Shown in pieces: positions 44,582-53,298 of a stretch of DNA of 64,000 nucleotides. This DNA is from Nevskiaceae bacterium. Lineage in GTDB: Bacteria; Pseudomonadota; Gammaproteobacteria; Nevskiales; Nevskiaceae. Both the position numbers and the translations under genes were made by a program. The stretch spans positions 1-64,000 of the forward strand of contig SSEB01000015.1 of assembly GCA_008012115.1 (NCBI GenBank). The letters are read 5' to 3'. The notes under the pieces are model-generated. The model did not search any database. It was given only the letters and a program-made list of their open reading frames with translations, and was not told where the DNA came from. Positions within the stretch are counted from its first letter, which is position 1; the number at the start of each line of letters is the position of its first letter.

Positions 44582-45547
44582 ATGACCCGACCGAGATTCC
44601 TGCCCGACAACTTCACCTTGGCCCTGCTCGCGGTGGTGGCGCTGGCCAGCGTGCTGCCCTGTCGCGGCGCGGTGGCGGCCGCCTTCGACCAGGTGACCAA
44701 CGTGGCGGTGGCGCTGCTGTTCTTCCTGCATGGCGCCAAGCTGTCGCGCGAGGCGATCATCAGCGGGCTCACGCACTGGCGCCTGCATGCGGTGGTGCTG
44801 CTGAGCACGTTCGCCTTGTTCCCGCTGCTGGGGCTGATGCTCAAGCCGGCGCTGCTGCCGCTGCTGACGCCGGACCTTTATCTGGGCGTGCTGTTCCTGT
44901 GCACGCTGCCATCGACGGTGCAGTCGTCGATCGCCTTCACCTCGATGGCGCGCGGCAACGTCGCCGCGGCCGTGTGCAGCGCCTCCGCATCGAGCCTGCT
45001 CGGCATCTTCCTGACGCCGGTGCTGGTCGGGCTGCTGGTGACACCGCAGTCGGGAGCGGGGGTATCGCTGGACGCCTTCCTCAAGATCGTGGAGCAGCTG
45101 CTGCTGCCCTTCGTGCTGGGACAACTGCTGCGGCCTTGGATCGGCGGCTGGATCGTGCGCCACCCGGCCGTGCTGCGGCCGGTGGACCAGGGCTCGATCC
45201 TGATGGTGGTCTATGCCGCCTTCAGCCAGGCGGTGGTCGAGGGCATCTGGCAGCGCGTGCCGCCGTCGGCGCTGCTGGCCCTGATCGCGGTCAGCCTGCT
45301 GCTGCTCGGCCTCGTGCTGTTGGGCACCTGGCAGGCCAGCCGGCGGCTGGGGTTCGTGAAGGAGGACGAGATCACCATCGTCTTCTGCGGCTCCAAGAAA
45401 AGCCTGGCCAGCGGCGTGCCGATCGCCCGCGTGCTGTTTCCGCCACAGGCCATCGGCTTGATGATTCTGCCGCTGATGCTGTTTCACCAGATCCAGCTGA
45501 TGGTCTGTGCCGTGATTGCGCAGCGCTACGCTGCGCGGCCGCGCTGA
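44582..45547 (+). CDS. Bile acid:sodium symporter family (BASS) transporter
   Basis: A 321-residue membrane protein starting MTRPRFLPDNFTLALLAV (ATG at 44582). About nine or ten hydrophobic segments are visible; family blocks include FFLHGAKLS near residue 47, PSTVQSSIAFTSMARGN near 115 and FCGSKKSLASGVPIARVLF near 270, as in the YfeH branch of the BASS superfamily. Likely a sodium-coupled organic anion transporter; the substrate is unknown. Transcribed alone between prpR and the third 110-bp repeat. Confidence 0.9.
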   Translation: MTRPRFLPDNFTLALLAVVALASVLPCRGAVAAAFDQVTNVAVALLFFLHGAKLSREAIISGLTHWRLHAVVLLSTFALFPLLGLMLKPALLPLLTPDLYLGVLFLCTLPSTVQSSIAFTSMARGNVAAAVCSASASSLLGIFLTPVLVGLLVTPQSGAGVSLDAFLKIVEQLLLPFVLGQLLRPWIGGWIVRHPAVLRPVDQGSILMVVYAAFSQAVVEGIWQRVPPSALLALIAVSLLLLGLVLLGTWQASRRLGFVKEDEITIVFCGSKKSLASGVPIARVLFPPQAIGLMILPLMLFHQIQLMVCAVIAQRYAARPR

Positions 45548-45573
45548 TCATCGGCGCAACGCGTGTTTTGGAA

Positions 45574-45687
45574 GCCACCCGCTGGGGCGGCAGTCCCTGG
45601 GGAAATTGTTAAAAATAATAAAATTATTTTTAAATCGATTGATAAATAATAACGCCCTGGCGGCCGCCAAGGACAAGAGCGGGTGGC
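45574..45687 (+). repeat. 110-bp dyad element, copy 3
   Basis: CACCCGCT (45576-45583) and AGCGGGTG (45678-45685) span exactly 110 bp, with two further paired bases outside (GC/GC). CCCTGGGG resembles copies 1 and 2, TTGTTA begins 30 bp in, and ATAAC is at the symmetric position; 14 of 23 inner positions pair. It starts 26 bp after the BASS gene stop and stands at the head of the exopolysaccharide cluster. Confidence 0.9.
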
Positions 45688-45803
45688 GTGCCGCAAGGCG
45701 TCGCGACGCGTCGTTTGACGCAGCGATGACGCAGCGCCAGGGGGGCGGTAGGCAAAATACGTGAGGCGACGTAGGAAAACGTCGGCAGGGCCGCATCCTG
45801 GGC

Positions 45804-47066
45804 ATGCCGATGGCACAATGGTCGCCATATTCGAACGGACCAATACGAAAGTCCGTCGCCGCAGATTCCGGGAGCCGACTCGACGTGCAGGGTGAAAAGC
45901 AGGATTACGTCGCTTTGACGACGCTCAGAGCGATTGGTGCACTGTGCGTGGTGGAGCATCATGCGTGGTACTACGTGTATCCCGCCTGGTCGATGAACTG
46001 GTTTTTCGCAGGCGTGCAGTACTGGCCCGATTATTTCTTCGTCCTCAGCGGCTTCATCCTCACGCATGTCTATGGCCAGAGCCTGCAGAAGGCCAATGGC
46101 AACGGCGTCTACAACTACCTCGTCGCCCGCATCGCGCGCGTCTATCCGCTGCACCTGTTCATGATCGTGGTGCTGTTCGGCTTCGAGCTGTTCCGTCTCT
46201 GGGTCTCGCATCACACCACCGCGCAACTGCACCACCCGGTGTTTGCCGAGGGCACCAGCCTCAAGTATCTGCCGAGCAATCTGCTGCTGATCCAGTCCTG
46301 GGGCATTCATCACCTGAATACCTGGAACGATCCGGCCTGGAGCGTAAGCGCCGAGTTTGCGTGTTACCTGCTGTTCCCTTTCGTCGTGCGCTGGCATGTG
46401 CTGGACCAGCACCGCTCGGCGTTGCTGTTCGGTGTCCTCTGCGTTGCCGGCCTGCTGTGGGTGCAGCTGACGCATCGTACCTTCCACGTCACCTATGACG
46501 CGGCGGTACCCAGGGCGTTCTTCTCCTTTGGTCTGGGCTGCCTGATCCGTACCTACCTGGTGGCCGTCCAGCACGCCCTGCGGCGGCTGCCGCCGACGTT
46601 CTGGCAGTGCCTGGCGATCCTGCTGTGCTGCGTCCTGTTCGCCTGGAAGGGTGCCAAGGGCATCTACTTCATCCCGGTCTGGGTGCTGCTGATCGCCTCG
46701 CTGACCTTTGAAAACACGCCGGTGTCGCGCGCCCTGTCGTGGAAACCCTTCGTGACCCTGGGCGACATCTCCTACTCCATCTACCTGATCCACATCGGCC
46801 TGCTCTGGGCCTTCCTGCTGGTGCGCGACGTCAGCCCGGATTCCGTGGCCTGGATCCTGCAACTGCCGCCGCCGGTGACGCTGGCCGGCCTGTTCGCCAT
46901 CGTCATCGGCCTCTCCTACCTCACCTACCAGCACGTCGAAAACCCCGGCCGCCGCTTCGTGCGCCAGCACTTCAGCCGCAAGTCGGCAGCGCGGGTTGCC
47001 GAGGCTGCCGCGCGCCGGCCTGCTGCCGGTCCGGCGCCGGCGGCGATGGAAGAAGGCAAGGCCTGA
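45804..47066 (+). CDS. Acyltransferase 3 family membrane protein (OafA/ExoZ-like)
   Basis: A 420-residue integral membrane acyltransferase. The N-terminal TTLRAIGALCVVEHHAWYY carries the family R and H, followed by FFVLSGFILTHVYG and IARVYPLHLFMIVVLFG, and a late SYSIYLIHIGLLWAFLL. Ten or so membrane segments, then a basic/Ala-rich tail. It probably O-acylates (acetyl or succinyl) the repeat unit of the polysaccharide. The start is uncertain; an internal GTG giving VQGEKQDYVAL is also possible. First gene of the exopolysaccharide cluster. Confidence 0.9.
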   Translation: MPMAQWSPYSNGPIRKSVAADSGSRLDVQGEKQDYVALTTLRAIGALCVVEHHAWYYVYPAWSMNWFFAGVQYWPDYFFVLSGFILTHVYGQSLQKANGNGVYNYLVARIARVYPLHLFMIVVLFGFELFRLWVSHHTTAQLHHPVFAEGTSLKYLPSNLLLIQSWGIHHLNTWNDPAWSVSAEFACYLLFPFVVRWHVLDQHRSALLFGVLCVAGLLWVQLTHRTFHVTYDAAVPRAFFSFGLGCLIRTYLVAVQHALRRLPPTFWQCLAILLCCVLFAWKGAKGIYFIPVWVLLIASLTFENTPVSRALSWKPFVTLGDISYSIYLIHIGLLWAFLLVRDVSPDSVAWILQLPPPVTLAGLFAIVIGLSYLTYQHVENPGRRFVRQHFSRKSAARVAEAAARRPAAGPAPAAMEEGKA

Positions 47067-47072
47067 GCGGCG

Positions 47073-48383
47073 ATGGCAGTGAGCGCCATGTCCAGCGGTC
47101 TGACCCAAACCCTGCAGCGGCTGCTGGCGGGTCGCAATGTGCGGGCGGTGGCCATGGTGTCGGCGGCGTGGGGCGTGCAGTTCACCTGCGTGGTGCTGGC
47201 CTCGGTCATGGTCGCGCGCTACCTCGGCCCCTCGCAGTTCGGATCGATCAACTACGTCACGGCGCTGATGACCTTTGCCAGCACGGTCGCCAGCTTCGGC
47301 ATGAGCACGGTGGTGACCCGTGAGCTGGTCAACGGCCGCTACGATCGCGAGGTGATCCTGGGCACGGCGGTGGTGACGCGTGCATCGACCGGCTTCGTCG
47401 CGATCTGCGTGATGCTGACCTACCTGCACCTGTTCGAGCCCAGCGCCACCGCCGTGGCGCTGGCCTCGGTGGCGGTGGGCACACTGCTGCTGGAGAGCAG
47501 CCTGGTCTTCGACTGCGGCATGCAGGCGCAGCGGGCCTTTGGCTCCTCCAGTTCCGCCAAGGCGCTGCTGGCCATCGGCAACCTGGCGATGCGGGGCTCG
47601 CTGGTGCTGCTCGGTGCGGGACTGGTCAGCTTCATTGCCGTGCAGTACGCCGAGTCGCTGCTCTACATCCTGGTGTTCGGCTGGATCACGCGCGCCTATT
47701 TCAAGGGCATGCCGGCCCGTTATGACTTCCGGCTGGCGCGCACGCTGCTGCTGCACGGTGCGCCGATCATGCTGGCGGGCATCGCCACGGCGATCTACCT
47801 GCGCATCGACCAGGTGATGATTGCCCATTACCTGGGCACCGACGCGCTGGGGCGCTATTCGGCGGGTGTGAAGCTGGCGGAGGTCGCCAGTGCCTTCCCC
47901 GGCATCGTCGCCTACGTGCTGTTCCCGTCGATCATCGAGGCACGCAAGACCAGCGAGGAAAAGGCGGAGCGCGAGGCGATCAAGCTCTACCGGCTGATGT
48001 ATGTCGCCGGCCTTGGATTCTCGGTGGTGGTGACGGTGATCGGCGACTGGCTGGCGCAGTTGATGTTCGGCACCGCCTACGAGGGCGCCGGCACGGTGCT
48101 GCGCGTCTACGCCTGGTCGACGGTGTTCGTGTTCCTGCATATCGCCAGCCAGGCGCAGCTCCTGAGCCAGGCCAAGACCACGCATGTCATCGTCGTGCGG
48201 ACGGTGGTGGGCGCGGTGACGAATATCCTGCTCAACCTCGTGCTGATTCCGCGGATGGGCATCGTTGGCGCGGCGTGGGCGACCGTGGTGTCTTACGGCG
48301 TGGCGCTGTTTTTTTTCTTCGACCGCCAGTACTCGTGGCCGCCGGTACGCAGCATGCTGCGGGCTGCGGGCTTGCGGGTGTGA
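47073..48383 (+). CDS. Polysaccharide flippase (Wzx-like, MATE/MOP fold)
   Basis: A 436-residue membrane protein with about 12-14 hydrophobic helices and Wzx-type sequence: YLGPSQFGSINYVTALMTF at the start, then VMIAHYLGTDALGRYSAGVKLAE in the middle. It would move lipid-linked repeat units across the inner membrane for a Wzx/Wzy-type polymer. Six bp separate it from the acyltransferase, so one operon. Confidence 0.92.
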   Translation: MAVSAMSSGLTQTLQRLLAGRNVRAVAMVSAAWGVQFTCVVLASVMVARYLGPSQFGSINYVTALMTFASTVASFGMSTVVTRELVNGRYDREVILGTAVVTRASTGFVAICVMLTYLHLFEPSATAVALASVAVGTLLLESSLVFDCGMQAQRAFGSSSSAKALLAIGNLAMRGSLVLLGAGLVSFIAVQYAESLLYILVFGWITRAYFKGMPARYDFRLARTLLLHGAPIMLAGIATAIYLRIDQVMIAHYLGTDALGRYSAGVKLAEVASAFPGIVAYVLFPSIIEARKTSEEKAEREAIKLYRLMYVAGLGFSVVVTVIGDWLAQLMFGTAYEGAGTVLRVYAWSTVFVFLHIASQAQLLSQAKTTHVIVVRTVVGAVTNILLNLVLIPRMGIVGAAWATVVSYGVALFFFFDRQYSWPPVRSMLRAAGLRV

Positions 48384-48411
48384 CGCGGACTTACTTTGAG
48401 GTGCAGATCCT

Positions 48412-49440
48412 TTGACTAAGAAAAAGAGACGTGAAAACTGGGCCAAGGAATTCATCCAGTCGCGCATGCGCAAGGCTGGCTACGAGATCCGCCGTTATAC
48501 CTTCGTGGACGAATCCCACCAGACCGACGTGCCGCTGCCGGCGGGCGCGGCGGACTACCTGCGCCACGACAACCCCAAGCTGGTGGATCTGCGTCAGCGC
48601 TATGCCGCCTCGAAACTGCCGGCCGCGGTGGCCAGCATGTGGAATGAGCGGCACGTCCAGAAGAACATTGACCTGAGCTATTTCCGCGGCAACAACGCCT
48701 ACGTCTGGGGTTACCAGAGCGAGACGCCTGACGTCGTGCGGATGCGCTTCTTCCTCTACACCAAGCTCATCGAGAGCATCGATCGCCTCGGCTTGCTCGG
48801 CAAGCTGCAGGAGGACGGCGCCTTCGGCTGCTGGACCTACCAGTACGGCCAGCGTCCGAAAATCAGCCGCGACCTGCTCGATTCGGTCAACGAACTGCAC
48901 TTCCTGGACCGCCACTTCAAGCTGTTCACGCGCAAGGACACGCGCGTGCTCGACATCGGCGCGGGCTATGGCCGCATGGCGCACCGCATGCTGATGGCGG
49001 TGCCGTCGGTCTCGCACTACTACTGCACCGATGCGATCCCAGAGTCGTCCTTCCTGTGCGACTACTACCTGCGCTATCGCGGGCTGGAGGAACGGGCGCA
49101 GGTGGTGCCGCTGGACCAGGTACAGAGCACCCTGCAGCCGGGCATGATCGACCTCGCGATCAACATCCATTCGTTCTCGGAGTGCACGCGTGACGCGATC
49201 CGCTGGTGGCTGCAGCAGATCGTGCGCCTGCAGATCCCCTACCTGCTGCTGCTGCCGAACGACGAGGACCGCTTCAACAGCACCGAAGTCAACGGCAAGC
49301 ACCTGCCGTTCCTGCCGATCATGGAGGAAATGGGTTTCCGGATCGAGGCGCAGGAGCGGGTCTACGGCGACTCGGAGTATGCCGAGTTCATTTCCAAGAA
49401 CGACATGATCTATCTGTTCCGGACACCGGCCGCGAGATGA
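48412..49440 (+). CDS. Putative sugar O-methyltransferase
   Basis: A 342-residue SAM-dependent methyltransferase-like protein. A TTG start at 48412 with GAGGTG upstream gives a very basic N-terminus (TKKKRREN). The cofactor motif VLDIGAGYGRMAHRM is at about residue 180, followed by HYYCTDAIPE and DLAINIHSFSE. It resembles putative sugar O-methyltransferases of polysaccharide clusters. The acceptor sugar is unknown. Stop overlaps the next start. Confidence 0.82.
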   Translation: MTKKKRRENWAKEFIQSRMRKAGYEIRRYTFVDESHQTDVPLPAGAADYLRHDNPKLVDLRQRYAASKLPAAVASMWNERHVQKNIDLSYFRGNNAYVWGYQSETPDVVRMRFFLYTKLIESIDRLGLLGKLQEDGAFGCWTYQYGQRPKISRDLLDSVNELHFLDRHFKLFTRKDTRVLDIGAGYGRMAHRMLMAVPSVSHYYCTDAIPESSFLCDYYLRYRGLEERAQVVPLDQVQSTLQPGMIDLAINIHSFSECTRDAIRWWLQQIVRLQIPYLLLLPNDEDRFNSTEVNGKHLPFLPIMEEMGFRIEAQERVYGDSEYAEFISKNDMIYLFRTPAAR

Positions 49441-50360
49441 TCAATATCGCCCTCGGCTCCGACGATGGCTACGCGCCGCATGCCGCGGCGCTGATCCACT
49501 CGCTGGCCGCGGCACACGGCCGCGGCCGCGTGCAGCTGTACTACTACTGCGACGACAGCCTGGCGGCCGGCACCCGCGCCACGCTGACGGCTTATTGTGA
49601 GCGGCTCGGCGTGGGGCTGCGTTTCGTGGACGTCGATCCAGCGCCGTTCCGCGGTCTGCACGCCAATGAGCGCCTGCCGCTGCTGTGCTGGTACCGCACC
49701 TGCCTCGCCGAGTTGCTGCCCGAGCTGGACCGCGTTCTTTATCTCGATACCGACATCATCGTGTCGGAGCCGCTGGATGCGCTCTATGACATGGAGATGG
49801 GCGATCACTTCGCCGCCGTGGTCAATGATCATCTCGCCGCCATCGCATTTCCCGAGGTCGCCAAGCGCGTCGACATTCCTTACGAGAAATACTTCAACTC
49901 CGGTGTGATGCTGCTCAACCTCAAGGCGATCCGCGCCGCAGGCGGCGGTGAGCGCGTGCTCAAGATCGCGCGCGACAATATCGAGCGCCTGTACTTTCCG
50001 GACCAGGACGCGCTCAACCTTGCGTTTGGACCGCGCAGCATCCTGCTCGACCCGCGCTGGAATTTTCCGCCGATCACCTACAGGTATTTCGCGCATTACC
50101 GCGGCAATCCCTTCATCGAGGCGCTGCCGGCCTGCCGGCGCGTGGCGGAGCCGTCGTTCCGGCCGGCGATCCTGCATTTCCTGGCGCAGCCCAAGCCCTG
50201 GGTGGCGTTCAAGGCTTACGAGTATGTCTGGGAGTACCACCGGCATCGCGCGCGCACGCCCTGGGCGCCGCCGCTGAAGGAAACGCTGCTGTGGTGGATG
50301 CGCACGCACACGCCCTGGATCCAGAACGCCTGGAACCGTCTGCGCGGGCGGGGAGGCTGA
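49437..50360 (+). CDS. Glycosyltransferase family 8 protein
   Basis: A 307-residue GT8 enzyme, ATG overlapping the previous stop. INIALGSDDGYAPHAAALIHSL is the N-terminal nucleotide-binding segment, the metal-binding DTD lies at residues 104-106 (VLYLDTDIIVSEPL), then YFNSGVMLLNL and PDQDALN, all GT8 hallmarks. It transfers a hexose (often galactose or glucose) from UDP-sugar with retention. C-terminal HRARTPWAPPLKETLLWW suggests membrane association. Confidence 0.92.
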   Translation: MINIALGSDDGYAPHAAALIHSLAAAHGRGRVQLYYYCDDSLAAGTRATLTAYCERLGVGLRFVDVDPAPFRGLHANERLPLLCWYRTCLAELLPELDRVLYLDTDIIVSEPLDALYDMEMGDHFAAVVNDHLAAIAFPEVAKRVDIPYEKYFNSGVMLLNLKAIRAAGGGERVLKIARDNIERLYFPDQDALNLAFGPRSILLDPRWNFPPITYRYFAHYRGNPFIEALPACRRVAEPSFRPAILHFLAQPKPWVAFKAYEYVWEYHRHRARTPWAPPLKETLLWWMRTHTPWIQNAWNRLRGRGG

Positions 50361-50361
50361 G

Positions 50362-51291
50362 GTGAGCACGCCGCGCCCCCTGGTCAGTGTCATCCTGCCG
50401 ACCTACAACCGCGGCTACGTCATCCGCCGCGCGGTCGATAGCGTGCTGGCACAGACTTATCCGAATTTCGAGTTGATCGTCGTCGACGATGGGTCCAAGG
50501 ACGATACGCTGCAGATTCTCTCGGAATACACCGATCCCCGCCTCAAGGTGGTGGTGCCCGGCAAGAACGGCGGCGCGGCGGTCGCGCGCAATCGCGGGCT
50601 GGCGGTGGCCCGGGGCGATTACATTGCCTTCCAGGACAGCGACGACGAGTGGCTGCTCGACAAGCTGGAGAAGCAGGTGGCCGAACTGGAACGCCATCCC
50701 CAGGCGGCGGTGTGCGTGGCCGGCATCATCTGCGTGCCCTACGACAATCGCGGTGTCGGGTACTGGAGCCCGCGGGCGCTGGACCGCGACGACGATTTCC
50801 TGGCGCTGTTCCGCTATGGCTTCGTGTTTTCCACGCCGGCCTGGATGATCCGGCGCAGCGCACTGGAAAAGGTCGGCTATTTCGACGAGTCGATGTCGAC
50901 CTGGGAGGATTGGGAACTGTCGATCCGCCTCGATGCGTTCGGGGGTTTTGTTGCGCTCGACGAACCTCTGCATATGGCGTTCGATACCAAGGGCAGCGTC
51001 AAGTTCAACAAGACCGCGTTCGCTGCGACCCTGGAAATGGTGATGCGCAAGCACGCGCAGTGGCTGTCCAACTCGCCGCGCGTGCTGGCTCGGCACTACC
51101 GGCTCATGGCGGTGTGGGAATTCGATAGCGGGCGGCTCGCGTCCGCGCGTCGCTATTTCGCCAAGGCGCTGGGCACCGATCCGACCTACCTGCGCCCCTG
51201 GGTCACCATGCTGCGGCGGACGCACAAGCTGCTGCTGCCCGACCGCTGGGCCGGCAAGCCATCGTCGAAGAAAATGGAGGCGAGCCGGTGA
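50362..51291 (+). CDS. Glycosyltransferase family 2 protein (first)
   Basis: A 309-residue GT2 enzyme with a GTG start immediately after the GT8 stop. N-terminal VSVILPTYNRGYVIRRAVDS, then IVVDDGSKDDT, RNRGLAVARGDYIAFQDSDD (metal-binding DSDD) and WEDWELSIRL. It resembles the GT2 at 51980, so the two are probably paralogs adding related sugars. Inverting transfer at the cytoplasmic membrane. Confidence 0.92.
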   Translation: MSTPRPLVSVILPTYNRGYVIRRAVDSVLAQTYPNFELIVVDDGSKDDTLQILSEYTDPRLKVVVPGKNGGAAVARNRGLAVARGDYIAFQDSDDEWLLDKLEKQVAELERHPQAAVCVAGIICVPYDNRGVGYWSPRALDRDDDFLALFRYGFVFSTPAWMIRRSALEKVGYFDESMSTWEDWELSIRLDAFGGFVALDEPLHMAFDTKGSVKFNKTAFAATLEMVMRKHAQWLSNSPRVLARHYRLMAVWEFDSGRLASARRYFAKALGTDPTYLRPWVTMLRRTHKLLLPDRWAGKPSSKKMEASR

Positions 51292-51974
51292 GCGCACGCC
51301 CCATCGTCAGCGTGCTGTTTCTGGCGCGCGATCCGGCTGTGGTCCCGCTGGCGGCGAGCAGCGTGCTGCGGCAGCAGTATCGTGAGGTCGAGCTGCTGAT
51401 CGGTGCGATGCCTGGCGCCGATGCCGGGCTGGATGCGCTGCTGCGCGATCTTGCGATGCAGGACGCGCGCGTGCGCCAGGTCGATGCGGTATCGTGGCGC
51501 GATCTGCTGGCCGCTGCGCAGGGCGATTTCGTCGCCCTGCAGTTCGAGCGCACGGAGTGGCTCACGGGGCGCCTGCGGGCGCAGTGCGCGCTGATCGAGA
51601 CGCTGGGCTCATCCTGCGCCGCGGTGGTTGGCTGGTCGGTGCGGCATGTTGCGAACACTGGATCGACGATGCTGCGCTGGCCGACGCTCGGCGAGGATGC
51701 CTGGGTCGATGTCGGCGCGCTAGAACGCGGCCTGCCGCTGCTGGCGATGACGGGCCTGTTTCGCCGTCAGGCGCTGGCGGACGCCGGGTTGCCTGGCGGC
51801 AACGACCCGACGCCGGCGCTGACGGACTGGGCGCACCGATTCTGCGAGCGGCATCGCGTCGCCTCGGTCTCGCAGTTCCTGACCGTGGTGACCGAGCCAC
51901 GCCCTGCCGGCGCGCCAGCGCCAGTCGGAACGCTGGCGCGCTGGGCGACCCGCCTGCGCAAGGCACTGCGCTGA
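51288..51974 (+). CDS. Degenerate GT2-like protein
   Basis: A 228-residue protein with GTG start overlapping the preceding stop. The start PIVSVLFLARDPAVVPLAASSVL matches the GT-A layout of its neighbours, but the VVDDGS segment and a DxD are not found; the corresponding region reads FVALQFERTEWL. It lies exactly between two intact GT2 genes and keeps frame and overlap, so it may be a reduced, non-catalytic partner or a family member with altered chemistry. Not a pseudogene by stop or frameshift. Confidence 0.7.
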   Translation: MSARPIVSVLFLARDPAVVPLAASSVLRQQYREVELLIGAMPGADAGLDALLRDLAMQDARVRQVDAVSWRDLLAAAQGDFVALQFERTEWLTGRLRAQCALIETLGSSCAAVVGWSVRHVANTGSTMLRWPTLGEDAWVDVGALERGLPLLAMTGLFRRQALADAGLPGGNDPTPALTDWAHRFCERHRVASVSQFLTVVTEPRPAGAPAPVGTLARWATRLRKALR

Positions 51975-51979
51975 TCGAC

Positions 51980-52906
51980 ATGGACGCCGACGCCGCGCCC
52001 ACTGTCAGTGTCGTCATCCCCACGTATAACCGTGCGGCGCTGATTGGCCGCGCCGTCGGCAGCGTGCTGGCGCAGACCGCCGGCGATCTCGAGCTGATCG
52101 TGGTTGACGATGGCTCCACCGACAACACCGCGGCGGTGGTGCGGGCGGTCCAGGACCCGCGTCTGATCTATCTGCCGCAGCCGCAGAATCTTGGCGTGTC
52201 GGCTGCGCGCAACATCGGTATCCGCGCGGCGCGCGGCGAGTGGGTGGCCTTTCTCGACAGTGACGATCGCTGGCGCCCACAGAAATTGCAGCGTCAGTTG
52301 CAAGACCTCCAGCACAGCAGGTTCGCCGGAGTGGCCACCTACTGCCGCATGTGCCGCACCGACGGTCGCCACGTCATCGAAGTGCCGCAGGGCGAGGGCG
52401 AGCGTCACGACGGTGCGGTGCCCTGGCCCTCACTGCTCACCGACGGATTGTGGTTCTGCCAGACCTGGCTGGTGCGCCGCGAGGCGCTGCTGGCCTGCAA
52501 CGGCTTCGACGAGCGCATGCACATCTGGGAGGACTGGGACCTCCTGCTGCGCCTGTCGCAGCGCGGGGCGATCCGCTACTTGCCTGAGGTGCTGGTGGAG
52601 TCGCAGGTGTCGCCGGACAGCCTGGTGGGTCGTCACGAGAACCGGCCGGCGAGTCTTCGCCTCCTGCAGCAGAAGCACGCGGCGCTGTTCGCGCGCGATC
52701 CGGCGGTGGCGGCGCATCACGCCTACACGCGCGCCCGTTATGAACTGCTCTACGGCGACTGGCGGGCCGGCTGGCGCGCGCTGGCGCAGGCGATCCGCAT
52801 GCAGCCCCTGCGCCCGCGAGGCTGGGCGCTGTTCGCGGCCTCGCTCAGCGGCCGCAATGGATTGCAGCATCTCGCCGAGTGGGCCAAGCAGAGGAAAGCG
52901 GCATGA
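51980..52906 (+). CDS. Glycosyltransferase family 2 protein (second)
   Basis: A 308-residue GT2 enzyme starting at ATG 51980, 5 bp after the previous stop. VSVVIPTYNRAALIGRAVGS, IVVDDGSTDNT, RNIGIRAARGEWVAFLDSDD and WEDWDLLLRL are the nucleotide, metal and acceptor-side motifs. It is closely similar in layout to the GT2 at 50362. Its stop overlaps the cytidylyltransferase start. Confidence 0.92.
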   Translation: MDADAAPTVSVVIPTYNRAALIGRAVGSVLAQTAGDLELIVVDDGSTDNTAAVVRAVQDPRLIYLPQPQNLGVSAARNIGIRAARGEWVAFLDSDDRWRPQKLQRQLQDLQHSRFAGVATYCRMCRTDGRHVIEVPQGEGERHDGAVPWPSLLTDGLWFCQTWLVRREALLACNGFDERMHIWEDWDLLLRLSQRGAIRYLPEVLVESQVSPDSLVGRHENRPASLRLLQQKHAALFARDPAVAAHHAYTRARYELLYGDWRAGWRALAQAIRMQPLRPRGWALFAASLSGRNGLQHLAEWAKQRKAA

Positions 52907-53298
52907 GCAAACGCGTCATCACTTTCGGCACCTACGATGTCTTCCATGTCGGGCATCTGCGGCTGCTCGAACGCGCCCGCGCGCAGGGCGACTACCTGAT
53001 TGTCGGCATTTCCACGGACGAGCTGAACCGCCGCAAGAAACAGCGCGATCCGGTATACACACTGGCCGAGCGCATGGAGATCGTGGCGGGCCTGCGCTGC
53101 GTCGATGCGGTGTTTGCCGAGCACTCGCTGGAGCTGAAGCGTCAGTATCTGATCGATCATCGCGCCGATATCCTGGTGATGGGCGACGACTGGCAGGGAC
53201 GCTTTGATGAGTTCTCCGATCTCTGCGAAGTCCGCTACCTGCCGCGCACGCCGGCGATTTCCACCACCGTCACCATCGAGAAGATTCGCTCCGTATGA
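52903..53298 (+). CDS. Glycerol-3-phosphate cytidylyltransferase-like enzyme (TagD family)
   Basis: A 131-residue nucleotidyltransferase. ITFGTYDVFHVGHLRLLERA carries the HxGH motif at residues 15-18, and RTPAISTTVTIEKIR the ISTT motif. Length matches TagD/GCT enzymes, which make CDP-glycerol from glycerol-3-phosphate and CTP. Coupled by ATGA to the upstream GT2 and to the following CDP-alcohol transferase, so a CDP-activated polyol is probably built into the polymer or its anchor. Confidence 0.9.
   Translation: MSKRVITFGTYDVFHVGHLRLLERARAQGDYLIVGISTDELNRRKKQRDPVYTLAERMEIVAGLRCVDAVFAEHSLELKRQYLIDHRADILVMGDDWQGRFDEFSDLCEVRYLPRTPAISTTVTIEKIRSV

Noticed and set aside
45630-48473. 947-codon minus-strand open frame across the acyltransferase and flippase genes
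   Set aside because: Composition rich in His, Arg and Gln with no domain; both plus-strand genes have clear families and motifs.
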